From Candidatus Hermodarchaeota archaeon (GTDB taxonomy: Archaea; Asgardarchaeota; Hermodarchaeia; Hermodarchaeales; Hermodarchaeaceae), in contig JAEOTO010000023.1 in assembly GCA_016839805.1 (NCBI GenBank), forward strand, positions 1 through 32,470: a stretch of 32,470 nucleotides of DNA, written 5' to 3'. This document shows, piece after piece, positions 25,134 through 32,470 of this stretch (position 1 is the stretch's first letter; every line of letters starts with the position of its first letter). The notes beneath the pieces were generated by a model. That model searched no databases, was not told the DNA's origin, and saw only the letters and a program-made list of their open reading frames with translations. The position numbers were made by a program, and so were the translations under genes.

Positions 25134-27059
25134 TTACTTTCGTCGCCTTCTCCAGATTAGTATCCCGACACCCAACACCATTGCAATACCTACTCCTCCT
25201 GCAATAGCATAAGGAATGGGAATCCCTGGAATCACGGTAAGTGGTATAGAAGAAGTTAGATACCGACATAGGAGAGATTGTTTAGGATCTAGCATCAGAG
25301 TCAGAGGTTCTTGGGTAACAAGTAGGGTGTGACTGGTGATGGGATCAGAACTCATCCAAACCCAAAACGATTCATTGCCCATACTAGTGCTAATGGTAAT
25401 CGGAACCCAGAGGGCAATAGGCTCTGATTCAATTTGATGGAGGTCAAAGGAAACTAGCCAACCCAACATCGATTGCTGATAGCTGCCGTTGCTTAAACTC
25501 AGAGTGACAACACCGCTACCAAAAACCCATTGGTCGAAAAACCAATCAAGTGATTCGCCTAAAGCGGCTTCAAATAGTTGTTGGAGTGTGGAGGCACGAA
25601 TATTTTGGTGCAGAGCGTGATCGTAGATGTACTGCCATGCCTGATAGAAGGTGGCATTTCCTAATTGATAACGCAACATATCGTAAACTAATGATGCCTT
25701 GATGTAAACAAAAGGATAGTATCTAAACGGCTCAGATTCCCAGAAAAGCATTGATTGGTTAATAGACACATCACCATTACCAGTTACAAAGTTCCAATAA
25801 TATTCCAAATCACGCAACCGGTAATCTGCACGAGCCGATTGGCCATATACATATTCAACCCAAACATATTCACAAAACGAGGCAAATCCTTCATCAATCC
25901 AGGGTTCCGTGTAGCTATCAGTGCCGATAGAAAAGGGAATCCATTCATGACCGATTTCATGTGCTGTTACCGCAGCTAAGTTCGAAATCTCCTCAGGGTT
26001 GTCATACAGGCTTTGACCAATCATAACGAGTTGAGGGTATTCCATTCCCCCTGCCCAGAAATCCGCTTCCACAATTCGTAAACTTGACCAAGCGTAAGGA
26101 CCAAAGAGACTGCCAAAGATTTCAAGACACTCCTGTGCCACCTCAAGAGTCCTAAGTCCTCCTGTCGTGTGATCGGCTACAAAGTAACTAGTCACGTTCA
26201 CCCCCTCAACAAGGATACTAGAGGTGTCATAATCGGGGCTAGCACACCAGGTAAAATCCCGAACCGGTCCCGTAGTGAAGTGCCAAACACGTCTGCCTGA
26301 CCCTGAACTGACATCTAGAATTTCCCCTGTTGCCGCCACGATATATTCGTCGGGCACATTCAAAGAGACATCATATGTGGCTACGTCACTATAGAAACTC
26401 TCACCCATGAAAGTGTACGGAGCCGTATGCCAGCCACGATCATCATATACACAGACAATTGGGTGCCAATTTCCCATGTTATAGGCAAGAAACTCAAAGG
26501 GTGTCAAGCGATGGAACCAACCAAACCGGTCCTTCGATTCTGGCACCATGACCTCCCACATAATAGTTAATGTGACATTGTTTTCTGGAGTTAATTCACC
26601 AGGACCAGCGAGTAAATCAACCCGAAGTAACCTTTGCCCCGTTCCTTCCATAGTGAAAGCCAATGGAGCCCCCTGATATTCGACTTGCCACACGGTCAAA
26701 TATGCATCCGGTTTGAATGCATTAGGATACAAGTGAAAATACAATTCCTTTAACCCGATACCAACATGATTCACATAATTGATAGTTGTCAGCCCATTTA
26801 CAATATGACTCAACTCTTGTAGAAATACATCAATGGTATAGTTCGTAATAGGTGTTGGGAGAGAACGGGAATTCTTACTCTCTCGCATTGCCCTGATATC
26901 ATTGTTAATAACTAACTCTCGTTCAACCGCAGAACTAGCCATTCTATAATCTTTACTACCGGTTGTATTCAGTGAAGGTGTAAGAACGGGAATCGCAATG
27001 GAAAATACTAGCAGACAGAAAAATGACATCCAGAGAGTCTTTCTAAGCCGCAGAGTCAA
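25134..27059 (-). CDS. Exported, membrane-anchored M1-family metallopeptidase
   Basis: 641 residues. A basic N-terminus and hydrophobic core (MTLRLRKTLWMSFFCLLVF) form a signal peptide. The catalytic domain has GGMEYP (337-342, the GxMEN exopeptidase-type motif with Y for N) and the gluzincin zinc site HEIGH (H367, E368, H371) with E390 in WIDEGFAS 18 residues later. The C-terminus is IPGIPIPYAIAGGVGIAM followed by more hydrophobic residues and RRRRK, a stop-transfer anchor; the catalytic part would face outside. I infer degradation of extracellular peptides. The TTG at 27059 has AGGTCGAT just upstream. The ERAP-like C-terminal domain is missing: it ends with a beta-sandwich region (about 510-600). 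Confidence 0.88.
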   Translation of the reverse strand: MTLRLRKTLWMSFFCLLVFSIAIPVLTPSLNTTGSKDYRMASSAVERELVINNDIRAMRESKNSRSLPTPITNYTIDVFLQELSHIVNGLTTINYVNHVGIGLKELYFHLYPNAFKPDAYLTVWQVEYQGAPLAFTMEGTGQRLLRVDLLAGPGELTPENNVTLTIMWEVMVPESKDRFGWFHRLTPFEFLAYNMGNWHPIVCVYDDRGWHTAPYTFMGESFYSDVATYDVSLNVPDEYIVAATGEILDVSSGSGRRVWHFTTGPVRDFTWCASPDYDTSSILVEGVNVTSYFVADHTTGGLRTLEVAQECLEIFGSLFGPYAWSSLRIVEADFWAGGMEYPQLVMIGQSLYDNPEEISNLAAVTAHEIGHEWIPFSIGTDSYTEPWIDEGFASFCEYVWVEYVYGQSARADYRLRDLEYYWNFVTGNGDVSINQSMLFWESEPFRYYPFVYIKASLVYDMLRYQLGNATFYQAWQYIYDHALHQNIRASTLQQLFEAALGESLDWFFDQWVFGSGVVTLSLSNGSYQQSMLGWLVSFDLHQIESEPIALWVPITISTSMGNESFWVWMSSDPITSHTLLVTQEPLTLMLDPKQSLLCRYLTSSIPLTVIPGIPIPYAIAGGVGIAMVLGVGILIWRRRRK

Positions 27060-27149
27060 AGAAATCGACCTTTAACTCACCATAAGGCGTTGAGAAGAAA
27101 AAGCCTTTGAAGGGAGCAAAATCCCCCTTCTAATTTTCAGGACAGCTCC

Positions 27150-27299
27150 TTAGGCTTCCTCAGGAACAGCTGGGAATTCGTATCCGCAAGAAGGACAGGC
27201 AATCGCGCCACAGGCACGAGCCATCATGCAGCCTGCACAGCCAACAGCTTGAGCTTTCTCGAATGTTTTTCCACACATTGGACAACGATACATAGTCAT
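27150..27299 (-). CDS. Seven-cysteine FeoB-associated small protein
   Basis: 49 residues. Cysteines occur as CPMC (6, 9), CAGC (21, 24), C30 and CPSC (35, 38), giving MTMYRCPMCGKTFEKAQAVG at the start and GAIACPSCGYEFP near the end. This is a two-knuckle zinc-ribbon frame with an extra CxxCxxxxxC, a type I have seen next to feo genes. GGAGGA lies nine bases upstream of the ATG. It is 66 bases downstream of the feoB stop on the same strand, so it is probably the last gene of the iron operon. Its role (iron handling, FeoC-like regulation or redox) is not established. Confidence 0.75.
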   Translation of the reverse strand: MTMYRCPMCGKTFEKAQAVGCAGCMMARACGAIACPSCGYEFPAVPEEA

Positions 27300-27365
27300 G
27301 AATCAGTTTCCTCCAATTTTTTATTATTTAGATGTTAATTATATTTTATCTTCGCCTTTTGAAGG

Positions 27366-29573
27366 TTATGGTAGTCCTAGACCAATGAGCATCCAGTTCG
27401 CGATGCCTCCGAGAGTAAAGGCAATCGCTATGGTTGCCACAGCTAGCATTAAAGTGTATTTCCACCCATACTCTCGATAGAGCACAGCAATTGTGGCAAT
27501 GCAAGGAACGTAAATTGTGGTAACGAGGGCGAAGATAAACATTTGGCGGATGGTCATGAAAGATGCGATACTCCCTCCAGCGAGGACTATAAGGAGTTCG
27601 ACAGTTAATTCCTTGCGGAGTATCCCATAGACGAGAGCAGCTGCGGTTTCGGGAGGGAGTCCAAGCCAGCCAACAACGAGCGGAGCCATGGGAACGATGA
27701 TTAGGTTGAGATAGCCAAATTCTAAGAGTACGCCTAGAATTGCGCTGCCTATGATAATCATGGGCAGGGCGATGTAGACGAATTCTTTAAAGCGGAGCCA
27801 GGTTTTTTTCAAGATGGGTTTGGGTCGGGGGACTCGTAAGGGAGGGATTTCCATGACCAAGCCATGTGATGCACCGGGAAGGGTGTGCTGAAGGAGAGCA
27901 CCGAGTCCAATAATGATTCCTAGAACGATTGCATAGATGATGAATGCGAAGATGATGGAGCCGTAGAGAGCAACAGTCCCGAGTATTACAGCAAGTTGTG
28001 CGGAACAGGGGATGAGGACAACAAGAAATCCAGCGATTAGACGTTCTCGTTTAGTGTTGAGGATGCGGTTACCAAGAACTGCAGGAACATTGCAGCCCAT
28101 CCCAGTCAACATGGGGATTATGGCACGACCATGAAGGCCAACGCGGTGCATGAAGGCATCTAGAAGGAAAGCTATTCGAGCTAGATAGCCAGTGTCTTCC
28201 ATTACGGAAAGGAGTATGTAAAAGGTTACCACGAATGGGATCGCGACAAAAAGCCATCCTTGTATTCCATATATGAGTCCGTAAAGAAGGATGATTTGGA
28301 TAATGGGCCAGGGGATGTAGGTGCCAATGAGATATTCTGCAGTAGGATTAATGAAAGTGTCCCAGAAGTCACCGATTGTCGCGTCGAATATCGCTCCAAT
28401 GGCGAATATAAAGAGCAGAGATCCAATCAGTATTAATACAGCAATGGGAAGACCCCAGATTCTATGAGTGAGAACAGCCGAAATTCGTTCGGTGAAGGGA
28501 ACCCTTTCGCCTTTTCCTTTCTGTGCGTGTTCGGTGATATAATTTGCATAGTTCAGGCGTTTTTCGCCTAATACTAACACAACGTCAGCTTCAAATTCAG
28601 TTTCAATTTCGTCACGAGTTTTTTGAATAAGATTGAGCGCTTCTTCTTGGTCCATTCGTGATTCAATGCATTGCGCACATTCTGCGTACTCTTCGAGAAG
28701 TTGTTGCGAGACAATACGTAAAGGTAGATTCAAAGGACAAAGTTGCATCTTCGCCAGCGACTGTTCAAGTCGTCGAAGCTTTGCCTCAATGCCATCAGGA
28801 AAGAGCATTCGCCGAGGTTTTTTACCCGAATCTTGTACAGCAATTTTGGCAGCGGTTCGGAGCAGGAGTTTTAGATGTTTTCCATGGATTGCTACAGTTG
28901 GAATGACAGGAACACCGAGTAACCCTTCGAGTACACCAACGTCGATATTAATACCCATACGTTGAGCAAGGTCGACTTGATTGAGACAGACAACAACAGG
29001 AATATTGAACTCTAATAATGCAAGTGTTAACAGGAGATTCCTAGGAAGATTAGTAGCATCAACAACATTTACAATGACATCAGGAGCATCTTGTTGCAAA
29101 TAGCGAAGAGTAACTTTTTCATCCTCAGAAGTGGGACTGATAATAGTATATGAACCGGGTAAATCGACTACGTCAATTTTGACACCATCCTCAGGATCGA
29201 AATAGCCACCTTTTGGAAACCTTCGAAATCGACGCCCCCGCCTAAACTTCCTTTTTCTGCGATATCTTCTCTCATTATCTGAATCTGCTGAATGATCAGA
29301 CCCAGAATTTTCTTCAACCGTCGTTTTCCAGTCCTTAATCCCTTGGTGCCATTTAGGTGAGTATACATCATGATAAGAGAGATAAACAGTACCTTCAAGC
29401 AGCTCTACTGTTGTTCCCGGATAATTTGAAACAATGGCCCCAAGACCAGTCCAAGCATTAAAAATAACGCTCTTCCCGACATTTGGCTGACCCACGAGAG
29501 CTAGACGAATTGTCTTTTGCTGCTCAGACACATCTCTTCTATAACGAAATTTCCACTTGCCGGGACCTTTCAC
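27366..29573 (-). CDS. feoB: Ferrous iron transporter FeoB with basic insertion in the G domain
   Basis: 735 residues. The G domain has GQPNVGKS (28-35), the G2 threonine in YPGTTVE, DLPGSYT (137-143) and NQVD. Between G2 and G3, where other FeoB proteins have about 15 residues, an insertion of about 65 (66-130) contains acidic/serine-rich then strongly basic runs (KRKFRRGRRFRR). The membrane domain carries the Gate signatures GMGCNVPAVLGNR and IPCSAQLAVIL. It imports Fe2+ across the cell membrane, with GTP binding controlling the gate. The GTG at 29573 has GGAGG eight bases upstream. It lies 18 bases after the DtxR-type regulator, in the same operon; FeoA as a separate gene is missing and its domain is fused to that regulator. 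Confidence 0.95.
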   Translation of the reverse strand: MKGPGKWKFRYRRDVSEQQKTIRLALVGQPNVGKSVIFNAWTGLGAIVSNYPGTTVELLEGTVYLSYHDVYSPKWHQGIKDWKTTVEENSGSDHSADSDNERRYRRKRKFRRGRRFRRFPKGGYFDPEDGVKIDVVDLPGSYTIISPTSEDEKVTLRYLQQDAPDVIVNVVDATNLPRNLLLTLALLEFNIPVVVCLNQVDLAQRMGINIDVGVLEGLLGVPVIPTVAIHGKHLKLLLRTAAKIAVQDSGKKPRRMLFPDGIEAKLRRLEQSLAKMQLCPLNLPLRIVSQQLLEEYAECAQCIESRMDQEEALNLIQKTRDEIETEFEADVVLVLGEKRLNYANYITEHAQKGKGERVPFTERISAVLTHRIWGLPIAVLILIGSLLFIFAIGAIFDATIGDFWDTFINPTAEYLIGTYIPWPIIQIILLYGLIYGIQGWLFVAIPFVVTFYILLSVMEDTGYLARIAFLLDAFMHRVGLHGRAIIPMLTGMGCNVPAVLGNRILNTKRERLIAGFLVVLIPCSAQLAVILGTVALYGSIIFAFIIYAIVLGIIIGLGALLQHTLPGASHGLVMEIPPLRVPRPKPILKKTWLRFKEFVYIALPMIIIGSAILGVLLEFGYLNLIIVPMAPLVVGWLGLPPETAAALVYGILRKELTVELLIVLAGGSIASFMTIRQMFIFALVTTIYVPCIATIAVLYREYGWKYTLMLAVATIAIAFTLGGIANWMLIGLGLP

Positions 29574-29591
29574 AAATTCCCCCTCCGAAAT

Positions 29592-30302
29592 TTATTCTTC
29601 TACATCACGATGAATCCGAACACGTCTAGCAAGGTCACAACTAAGTGCAAATTGAGCAGTGCCTACTTCAATAAGCAGCGTGTCTCCTACCGGTGAAATT
29701 TGGACAACTCGAACCCTTTCACCAGGCAGCATGCCCATCGATGCCATCATTCGGAGAATTTCTAGATTCTCATCACTGATACAATTAATAGTCGCCTCTT
29801 CATTTTGCTCAAGATCAGCTAGTGATAGCTCCGGTAAAGGGTGAACTGTACCATTGGCAGCAGGAATGGGATTCCCATGTGGACAGGTCGGTGGATCATC
29901 TAGTTTTTCCAAAACACGATTACACTGCTCTTCTGTGAGTACATGCTCCCACTCGCATGCCATATCATGGGCCTCTTCCCAACTAAATCCCAGTAGATCT
30001 ACTAAGAGTCTTTCAGCAATTCGATGTCGGCGAAGTACATCTAGGGCAATTTTACGTCCTTTTTTTGTTAATTTGAACCCTCGACCCTTTTTCCAGATAA
30101 CGTAATTCTTTTTTGTTAGATTCTTTTTCACTTTGTCAGTGACGCTAGCGGGTACCACACCTAGATATTTTGCTAGTTCGCCTGTTTTCACATAACCTTC
30201 CTTATTGTTGAGTAGCCTAAGAATAGCTTCTAAGTACTCTTCCACGCTAGCACTAGGAGCCTCCGATGCGTTTTCAGATTTGACTTCAGGTGCGGGATTC
30301 AT
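29592..30302 (-). CDS. DtxR-family iron-dependent regulator with FeoA-like domain
   Basis: 236 residues from the ATG at 30302; an open TTG at 30320 lies inside the operator palindrome and is unlikely. An N-terminal linker (1-18) precedes a winged helix (19-85: VKTGELAKYLGVVPASVTDKVKK). The dimerisation/metal domain has RRHRIAE and EAHDMACEWEH; the histidine, cysteine (C116), glutamate and histidine of the last motif match the iron-type (DtxR/IdeR) site, not MntR, which lacks the cysteine. The methionine-10 equivalent is glutamate. The C-terminal domain (about 165-232) is FeoA/SH3-like, ending in ALSCDLARRVRIH. It should repress the feo operon when iron is sufficient, by binding the palindrome at its own promoter. 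Confidence 0.9.
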   Translation of the reverse strand: MNPAPEVKSENASEAPSASVEEYLEAILRLLNNKEGYVKTGELAKYLGVVPASVTDKVKKNLTKKNYVIWKKGRGFKLTKKGRKIALDVLRRHRIAERLLVDLLGFSWEEAHDMACEWEHVLTEEQCNRVLEKLDDPPTCPHGNPIPAANGTVHPLPELSLADLEQNEEATINCISDENLEILRMMASMGMLPGERVRVVQISPVGDTLLIEVGTAQFALSCDLARRVRIHRDVEE

Positions 30303-30334
30303 ACAAAACGTTTTAGGCAAGCCTAAATATAAAG
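30303..30334 (-). promoter_or_regulatory. Leaderless promoter with DtxR-type operator for iron operon
   Basis: On the minus strand the TATA box CTTTATATTT (30325-30334), preceded by GTAAAA as BRE, is followed by the palindrome TTTAGGCTTGCCTAAA (30312-30327). The TATA centre is 27 bases from the ATG at 30302, so transcription should begin at or next to the start codon. The palindrome has perfect 7-bp arms around two bases and would block the TATA-TFB or polymerase site when bound. Confidence 0.75.
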
Positions 30335-30361
30335 TTTTACATTGTGTTACCTTTGCCTATA

Positions 30362-31276
30362 CTATTCTACGAGACCCAAGACTTGAGCACACATCAGGAA
30401 ATATTGGACGAGAGCTCCTACGGGACCCCAGCGTTTAGCCACCCGTTCAACATCTTGCCGTTTTGCCGGCATCCCCTGTAAATAGAGTCGAGAAATAATT
30501 TGCCGGATACCCAAGTCATCTGACGGAAACAAATCTAGCCTTCGCAGTCCTGTCAACACAGCGAGCTCAGCCGTCCAAACCCCAATACCGCGCAGGACAT
30601 CAAGCTCACGCACAATTGTATCCGAGTCATAGTGTGCGAGCATGTCCAACTGTAGATTCCCCTTCGTAAGTTGTTCAAATAATCCAACCAGATAAGGTGC
30701 CTTGTACCCTAATTTACATGCTCGAAGATCAGATTCCGAAAGCTTTCCAAGCGTTTCGATCAATGGAAACCCGTACAGCTTGTCCCCCTCAATCTGACAC
30801 TTGGAACCATAAGATAAGACAAGCCTCCGAGTCACCTGGTTCGCTGATCGAAAGCTGACTTGCTGTTGAAGAATCGCCTTTACAATCGCTTCAAAAAACG
30901 TCGGTGGACTATAAGGTCGAAGCCCTCTCAATGGTTTCGCAAGATGTGCGATCACAGGATCAGCTTTAATCGCTTTCAGCACAGGTCGAGTATCAATATC
31001 CCAACCCAATGACCATTCCACTAGAGAAATAATAGATTCATGTTTACTTCCAAATTTTGCAGGCCATTGAACTTCCAGCAAGGGATGAGGCCCTTGCCGA
31101 CTTTGACGGACGCGAACAGGTACTTGCGTATTGTCAATCGGAAGACATCGAGCAAACTCCCCAGACCGTTTAATTTCAGGAGTAGGCTGAACATCCGGGT
31201 AAATCCAACTATCAACGGTTATATCCAAATCAAATGGCTTTTCCAACTCCACTTGGAATCCATGAACGTCAGACAT
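30362..31276 (-). CDS. AlkA/OGG-like DNA glycosylase (HhH-GPD)
   Basis: 304 residues. An N-terminal beta domain (1-100) as in AlkA is followed by the helix-hairpin-helix LDVLRGIGVWTAELAVL (225-241) and the catalytic aspartate in LFPSDDLGIRQ (D254). AILQQQVSFRSANQVTRRLV is the typical AlkA-type block. The iron-sulfur motif of MutY/EndoIII is absent. The family excises alkylated or oxidised bases from DNA. The closest match by pattern is AlkA-type 3-methyladenine glycosylase II; lesion preference is not readable. The ATG at 31276 is separated from the divergent HTH gene by 182 bases with an inverted repeat at 31305-31326. Confidence 0.88.
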   Translation of the reverse strand: MSDVHGFQVELEKPFDLDITVDSWIYPDVQPTPEIKRSGEFARCLPIDNTQVPVRVRQSRQGPHPLLEVQWPAKFGSKHESIISLVEWSLGWDIDTRPVLKAIKADPVIAHLAKPLRGLRPYSPPTFFEAIVKAILQQQVSFRSANQVTRRLVLSYGSKCQIEGDKLYGFPLIETLGKLSESDLRACKLGYKAPYLVGLFEQLTKGNLQLDMLAHYDSDTIVRELDVLRGIGVWTAELAVLTGLRRLDLFPSDDLGIRQIISRLYLQGMPAKRQDVERVAKRWGPVGALVQYFLMCAQVLGLVE

Positions 31277-31304
31277 TCATCCACCGCCTTCATCGAAGGC
31301 AACA

Positions 31305-31326
31305 AGGCATATTTTACGTTATGCCT
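31305..31326. promoter_or_regulatory. Inverted repeat around minus-strand TATA of glycosylase gene
   Basis: AGGCAT (31305-31310) and ATGCCT (31321-31326) flank TAAAAT on the minus strand (31311-31316), which would be the TATA element of the glycosylase gene. A second stem, CGGTTG (31369-31374)/CAACCG (31390-31395), lies nearer the HTH gene. Either could bind the adjacent HTH regulator. Confidence 0.35.
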
Positions 31327-31458
31327 ATTACACGCCTTGACGATTATTAGCCTTAAAGAACATTAAAACGGTTGTTCGGGGTTATTGGTCAACCGACCAC
31401 AACATTCATAGACCAGTGAAAGCATTTTAGGTATGGAATAATCATTGGTGAATTTCGC

Positions 31459-31836
31459 ATGGCACTTTTAGGCGTTCGACAAATTATGACCGGTCAGAAG
31501 GTCGAAGCAAGCGATGTAATGCACTGCTTTCTAGGGTTGCGAAGCCTGGAAATCGATGTGTATTTCTACATTCTTAAAGGACAAGCCACAGTAAAAGAAG
31601 TCGCTGAAGCACTAGGACGCAACCGAAGTACGATACAGCGGGCCATTCAAAATCTTGTCCAACGTGGTTTCGCCCATCGCCGAACACGAACACTTCGGAA
31701 AGGTGGCTATGTTTATGTATACGAAGCAGTCAACCTCGCCACATTAAAGGAGCTGATCAAAGAAGCGTTGGACTCGTTTTACCAGCAGATTATAGACTTT
31801 TTAGATCAGTATTGGGCTCAGGCTGTAGAAGGCTAG
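31459..31836 (+). CDS. Winged-helix transcriptional regulator (TrmB/COG1378-like)
   Basis: 125 residues. The core is a winged helix at about 28-90: LRSLEIDVYFYILKGQATVKE, EALGRNRSTIQRAIQNLVQRG for the recognition helix, and a wing RTRTLRKGGYVYVYEAV. A C-terminal helix (TLKELIKEALDSFYQQIIDF) probably dimerises. The ligand-binding domain of TrmB is missing, so this is a short stand-alone DNA-binding protein. GGTGA lies nine bases before the ATG. The nearest regulated candidates are the divergent glycosylase and its own gene; the 182-base gap has two inverted repeats. Confidence 0.8.
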   Translation: MALLGVRQIMTGQKVEASDVMHCFLGLRSLEIDVYFYILKGQATVKEVAEALGRNRSTIQRAIQNLVQRGFAHRRTRTLRKGGYVYVYEAVNLATLKELIKEALDSFYQQIIDFLDQYWAQAVEG

Positions 31837-31870
31837 AAAACGGTTGTGCTCAGTAGTGGCACTATCGTTA

Positions 31871-31880
31871 CCTTTATATC
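31871..31880 (+). promoter_or_regulatory. TATA box for membrane protein and thioredoxin genes
   Basis: CTTTATATC-type sequence (31871-31880) on the plus strand lies 80 bases before the ATG at 31960. Initiation near 31900 would give a leader of about 60 bases. The next gene overlaps the membrane protein gene, so both would use this promoter. Confidence 0.45.
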
Positions 31881-31959
31881 TAATAACACACACTCCTCCA
31901 TTACTCGCTGATTGATAAGGCTAAATAACAACTTGCAGCGAGATAAACGGTGTAAACAA

Positions 31960-32193
31960 ATGGCAAACATTGGCTGTCCCTTCTGCACAAAAACGGGTAT
32001 AATCATGGTCGTTACAGGCCTAGCCCTCATCTTAGTGAGTGCCGCCATCACGCTACCTTGGTTAGCTGTTATAGGACTCGTCATCCTACTTGCCGCCTAC
32101 ATCGTTCCCAACCTAGTAAGCGGACCAGGCTGCCACGGGCAAGGCTGCAGTCCATCCGCCCAAACCTCTGGAGAGGATGAACCCGATGAGTGA
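31960..32193 (+). CDS. Small cysteine-containing two-helix membrane protein
   Basis: 77 residues from the ATG at 31960 (GGTGT six bases upstream); an open TTG at 31912 is unlikely because a TATA box just ahead predicts a start of transcription near 31900. The N-terminus [11 protein letters not shown] has a CxxC pair, two hydrophobic helices (about 13-32 and 34-50) follow, and GPGCHGQGC gives a CxxxxC after the second helix. The tail is acidic. The cysteine pairs on both sides of a membrane hairpin suggest redox or metal function, inferred from their pairing with thioredoxin: the stop overlaps the thioredoxin start by eight bases, so the genes are translationally coupled. Confidence 0.75.
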   Translation: MANIGCPFCTKTGIIMVVTGLALILVSAAITLPWLAVIGLVILLAAYIVPNLVSGPGCHGQGCSPSAQTSGEDEPDE

Positions 32194-32470
32194 ACAACCC
32201 GATCCAGAACTTGAAAGATTACGTGAAAAAAAACTCATGGAGATGAAACAATCAATGGCAACACAAACAGAACCCTCACACACCCCTCAGGGCGTATTAC
32301 ACTTATCCACCCAAGATTTCGACCAAACCATCAGTAAGGGCGTAACGCTTGTAGACTTCCATGCTGAATGGTGCGGACCCTGTAAAATGATGGCCCCAGT
32401 CGTCGAAAAACTCGCTCAAGAATATGCGGGACGAGCAAAGGTGGCTAAAGTTGATGTTGATATGAATATT
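32186..32470 (+). CDS. Thioredoxin with charged N-terminal extension, 3' truncated
   Basis: 95 residues visible; the C-terminal part (cis-proline region) lies beyond the window. After an extension of about 37 residues, with a charged helix ([17 protein letters not shown]), the thioredoxin fold begins at [14 protein letters not shown]. The active site is WCGPC (C63, C66) in [16 protein letters not shown]. It reduces protein disulfides, normally taking electrons from thioredoxin reductase. The N-terminal charged helix is absent from the short bacterial type, and resembles the charged helical tails of some archaeal small proteins; its use is unknown. GGAGAGGATGA lies just before the ATG, inside the preceding gene. 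Confidence 0.92.
   Translation, partial: MSEQPDPELERLREKKLMEMKQSMATQTEPSHTPQGVLHLSTQDFDQTISKGVTLVDFHAEWCGPCKMMAPVVEKLAQEYAGRAKVAKVDVDMNI

Overview
This window is a gene-dense stretch of an archaeal chromosome. The archaeal assignment is strong. It rests on TATA/BRE-type promoters, a mix of apparently leaderless starts and GGTGA/GGAGG ribosome-binding sites, frequent TTG and GTG starts, and a characteristic gene set: an ADP-forming acyl-CoA synthetase alpha subunit, a ThiI without rhodanese domain but with an iron-sulfur-type cysteine set, KaiC-like and V4R domains, UbiA-type prenyltransferase, TFIIS-like zinc ribbon and DtxR-type regulator. A RING-like membrane protein and an M1 peptidase with a C-terminal IPG-hydrophobic-RRRR anchor would fit an Asgard-type lineage, but the window holds no decisive marker and that placement is only a guess. 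No tRNA, rRNA, insertion sequence or CRISPR array was found. No gene-free stretch exceeds 300 bases; the longest (about 240 bases, 17563-17804) carries a structured leader candidate.

Layout. 1-554: 5'-truncated HAD phosphatase. 559-4563: ADP-forming acyl-CoA synthetase alpha subunit (minus), divergent from ThiI, followed by a SufR-like Fe-S-type regulator with an inverted repeat before it and an SCP2 lipid-carrier protein. 4761-8500: class III aminotransferase with a small membrane protein, another membrane protein, and a UbiA-family prenyltransferase with a long extra membrane N-terminus. 8572-13223: a KaiC-like pseudo-ATPase fused to V4R, a SerB-like HAD phosphatase, adenine deaminase, and a hydrophobic protein. 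13232-17562: an ion-transporter-superfamily permease, alpha/beta hydrolase, a membrane-anchored RING-like zinc protein and an M24 peptidase. 17805-22429: two convergent MFS transporters and a RACo-type ferredoxin-ASKHA corrinoid activator. 22590-25035: small zinc/cysteine proteins, PncC/CinA amidohydrolase, a radical SAM protein and a small coiled-coil protein. 25134-27059: exported M1 peptidase. 27150-30302: a compact iron operon. 30362-32470: AlkA-type glycosylase, an HTH regulator, a small membrane protein and a thioredoxin cut by the window end.

Genes that clearly work together. The iron operon (minus strand) runs from a DtxR-type regulator carrying its own FeoA-like C-terminal domain, 18 bases ahead of feoB, to a 49-residue seven-cysteine protein. 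Its promoter has a perfect 16-bp palindrome between the TATA box and the leaderless ATG, so iron-responsive autoregulation is a good prediction. Redox, sulfur and metal themes recur (ThiI with three cysteines, SufR-like regulator, RACo, radical SAM, thioredoxin), but these are separate transcription units. I see no large novel defence or mobile system. The most unusual items are the mutually exclusive RNA pairings ahead of the MFS gene at 17805, the Walker-A-less KaiC-V4R fusion, the basic insertion inside the FeoB G domain, the UbiA fusion and the RING-like protein.
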